Shown here in pieces: positions 4,875-5,288 of a stretch of DNA of 5,288 bases (position 1 is the first letter of the stretch; each line of letters opens with the position of its first letter). Made by a program: the position numbers and the translations under genes. The stretch comes from Endomicrobium sp. (GTDB taxonomy: Bacteria > Elusimicrobiota > Endomicrobiia > Endomicrobiales > Endomicrobiaceae), in assembly GCA_031273645.1 (NCBI GenBank), contig JAISRM010000020.1, positions 1 through 5,288 on the forward strand, in the 5' to 3' direction. The notes under the pieces are model-generated. The model saw only the letters and a list, made by a program, of their open reading frames with translations, did no database searches and was not told the origin of the DNA.

Positions 4875-4892
4875 TAAAACATATATATTTAA
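4875..4892. promoter_or_regulatory. Imperfect palindrome, putative operator 2
   Basis: TAAAACATATATATTTAA matches operator 1 at 16 of 18 positions. It begins about 3 nt after the predicted transcription start, a position where a bound protein would block the polymerase. The centre-to-centre distance to operator 1 is 66 bp. Confidence 0.45.
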
Positions 4893-4893
4893 T

Positions 4894-4998
4894 ATGGACA
4901 TTAAAATGAACATTAAAAACACTTTTATCATATCTCAATACTCATCATTATCATTCCTGAATTTCTTCAGCCGAATGTGTAAATTCATTTTGCAATAA
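4894..4998 (+). CDS. Possible 34-aa leader peptide upstream of the metY unit
   Basis: An ATG at 4894 opens a 34-codon frame (MDIKMNIKNTF... ending SRMCKFILQ) that closes with TAA at 4996-4998. It lies wholly in the predicted leader. Codons Met28-Cys29 (4975-4980) fall at the start of the left arm of the 4977-5020 hairpin, and the stop codon falls in its loop. That geometry would let a translating or stalled ribosome open the hairpin, as in leader-peptide control. Against it: neither the first ATG nor the one at 4906 has a Shine-Dalgarno sequence, and a 34-codon frame can arise by chance in A/T-rich DNA. Confidence 0.25.
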   Translation: MDIKMNIKNTFIISQYSSLSFLNFFSRMCKFILQ

Positions 4999-5020
4999 AC
5001 AAAGCAAATTTTATTTACAC
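4977..5020 (+). promoter_or_regulatory. Leader hairpin immediately before the ribosome binding site
   Basis: An outer 8-bp stem GTGTAAAT (4977-4984) pairs perfectly with ATTTACAC (5013-5020). After a 4x4 internal loop, an inner stem TTTGC (4989-4993) pairs with GCAAA (5004-5008). The structure stops at the base before GGGAGG (5021-5026). A smaller hairpin CTGAA-TTTC-TTCAG lies upstream at 4957-4970. No T-run follows, so it is not a terminator. Likely effects would be on ribosome access or mRNA stability. It matches no T-box or SAM riboswitch motif that I recognise. Confidence 0.55.
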
Positions 5021-5026
5021 GGGAGG
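5021..5026 (+). promoter_or_regulatory. Strong ribosome binding site for the 56-aa gene
   Basis: GGGAGG sits 6 nt before the ATG at 5033. It is the best Shine-Dalgarno sequence in the window and is the main reason to believe the short frame downstream is translated. Confidence 0.75.
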
Positions 5027-5032
5027 TTGCAA

Positions 5033-5203
5033 ATGGAATATGTAAAAACATCATATTCGCGGGTTTTAGAAAATTACGCGCAATTAATTTATAAAAAAAC
5101 AACGCAAAGAAAAAAAGAAGTTTCGTTTGACAGCGGCATTTTTTCAAACGATATAGACGATTTGTTAAACGACCTTGAAAGAGCCGTTAAATTATTGAAC
5201 TGA
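5033..5203 (+). CDS. 56-aa hypothetical protein preceding metY
   Basis: The frame begins MEYVKTSYSR and ends LERAVKLLN at TGA 5201-5203. I do not recognise a family. The N-terminal half (to about residue 30) is basic and tyrosine-rich (KKTTQRKK at 21-28). The C-terminal half is acidic, with a likely amphipathic helix (SNDIDDLLNDLERAVKLL, residues 38-55). There is no signal peptide, membrane segment or cysteine, so a small soluble protein is expected. Support for it being real comes from the strong GGGAGG site, the strong upstream promoter, and its position 24 nt before metY, which has its own Shine-Dalgarno sequence. It could be a small accessory or regulatory partner of sulfur amino acid synthesis, but that rests only on position. 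Confidence 0.7.
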   Translation: MEYVKTSYSRVLENYAQLIYKKTTQRKKEVSFDSGIFSNDIDDLLNDLERAVKLLN

Positions 5204-5227
5204 TAAAAAACAAAAAAGGATAAAAAA

Positions 5228-5288
5228 ATGCCAGAAAACAAACATAAATTCGACACATTAAAATTAAGAGCGGGATACAATCCCAAAG
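5228..5288 (+). CDS. metY: O-acetylhomoserine sulfhydrylase (aminocarboxypropyltransferase), N-terminal part
   Basis: Only 20 codons are visible before the window ends: MPENKHKFDTLKLRAGYNPK. The pattern KFDTLxLxAGYNP is the characteristic N-terminus of PLP-dependent O-acetylhomoserine (thiol)-lyases, which make homocysteine (or methionine) from O-acetylhomoserine and sulfide (or methanethiol). The catalytic lysine and the rest of the fold lie outside. AAGGA at 5216-5220, 7 nt before the ATG, fixes the start. Another member of the Cys/Met gamma-lyase family is the main alternative. It would be co-transcribed with the 56-aa gene from the promoter at 4837-4865. Confidence 0.75.
   Translation, partial: MPENKHKFDTLKLRAGYNPK

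Noticed and set aside
4872..5032. SAM riboswitch or T-box in the metY leader
   Set aside because: I find neither the conserved T-box GGGUGGNACCGCG nor a SAM-I core, and the hairpin lacks a T-run for termination. A covariance-model search could still find a divergent element.
4935..5286. - strand frames across the metY leader and small gene
   Set aside because: They are antisense to the terminator-promoter-ribosome-site series and to two frames with good Shine-Dalgarno sequences, with low-complexity Phe/Leu/Lys-rich peptides expected from A/T-rich DNA.

Overview
The window is a low-GC (A/T-rich) bacterial segment. Every confident gene lies on the + strand. In order they are: the 3' end of a YrbL-family kinase-like gene; about 800 bp of non-coding DNA packed with palindromic repeats; a YbdG-type MscS mechanosensitive channel; hydE ([FeFe]-hydrogenase maturase); mnmA (tRNA 2-thiouridylase); a strong terminator; a regulated-looking leader; a 56-codon small gene; and the start of metY (O-acetylhomoserine sulfhydrylase). 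HydE implies an anaerobic or fermentative hydrogen-metabolising lifestyle. YrbL and YbdG homologues are common in Gram-negative-type bacteria. The A/T-rich codon use together with this gene mix would suit an anaerobic, possibly gut-associated lineage such as Elusimicrobiota/Endomicrobium, but that placement is an impression and not demonstrated by the sequence.

Positions 1-518 are the yrbL-like gene, whose first ~45 residues lie outside the window. A 38-codon reading frame overlaps its stop codon (TAATG) and may be a gene remnant. Positions 635-1300 are a nest of ATTCCC-N8-GGGAAT palindromes. They are arranged as inverted pairs (REPIN/MITE-like) and carried on two ~260-bp tandem copies that share a 144-bp block with only two differences. 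Two palindrome classes differ by compensatory stem changes while keeping a GAAA loop. The open frames across this area are repeat read-through, not genes.

Positions 1328-4749 hold three genes. ybdG and hydE each have their own sigma70-like promoter, placed so that the ATG falls at the predicted +1, so both mRNAs could be leaderless. hydE and mnmA overlap by ATGA and are probably translationally coupled; mnmA has a Shine-Dalgarno sequence inside the hydE end. A rho-independent terminator (4772-4806) closes the unit.

Positions 4807-5288 form a new transcription unit. It has a consensus promoter (TTGACA-17-TATCAT) bracketed by two near-identical 18-bp palindromes 66 bp apart, then a ~160-nt leader. 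The leader holds a possible 34-codon leader peptide whose Met-Cys codons run into a hairpin. A GGGAGG ribosome site follows, then the 56-aa unknown gene and metY. This is the most likely place for an undescribed regulatory arrangement (sulfur amino acid control). It and the compensatory REPIN-like array are the two best leads. No defence system, CRISPR array, transposase gene or tRNA is visible.
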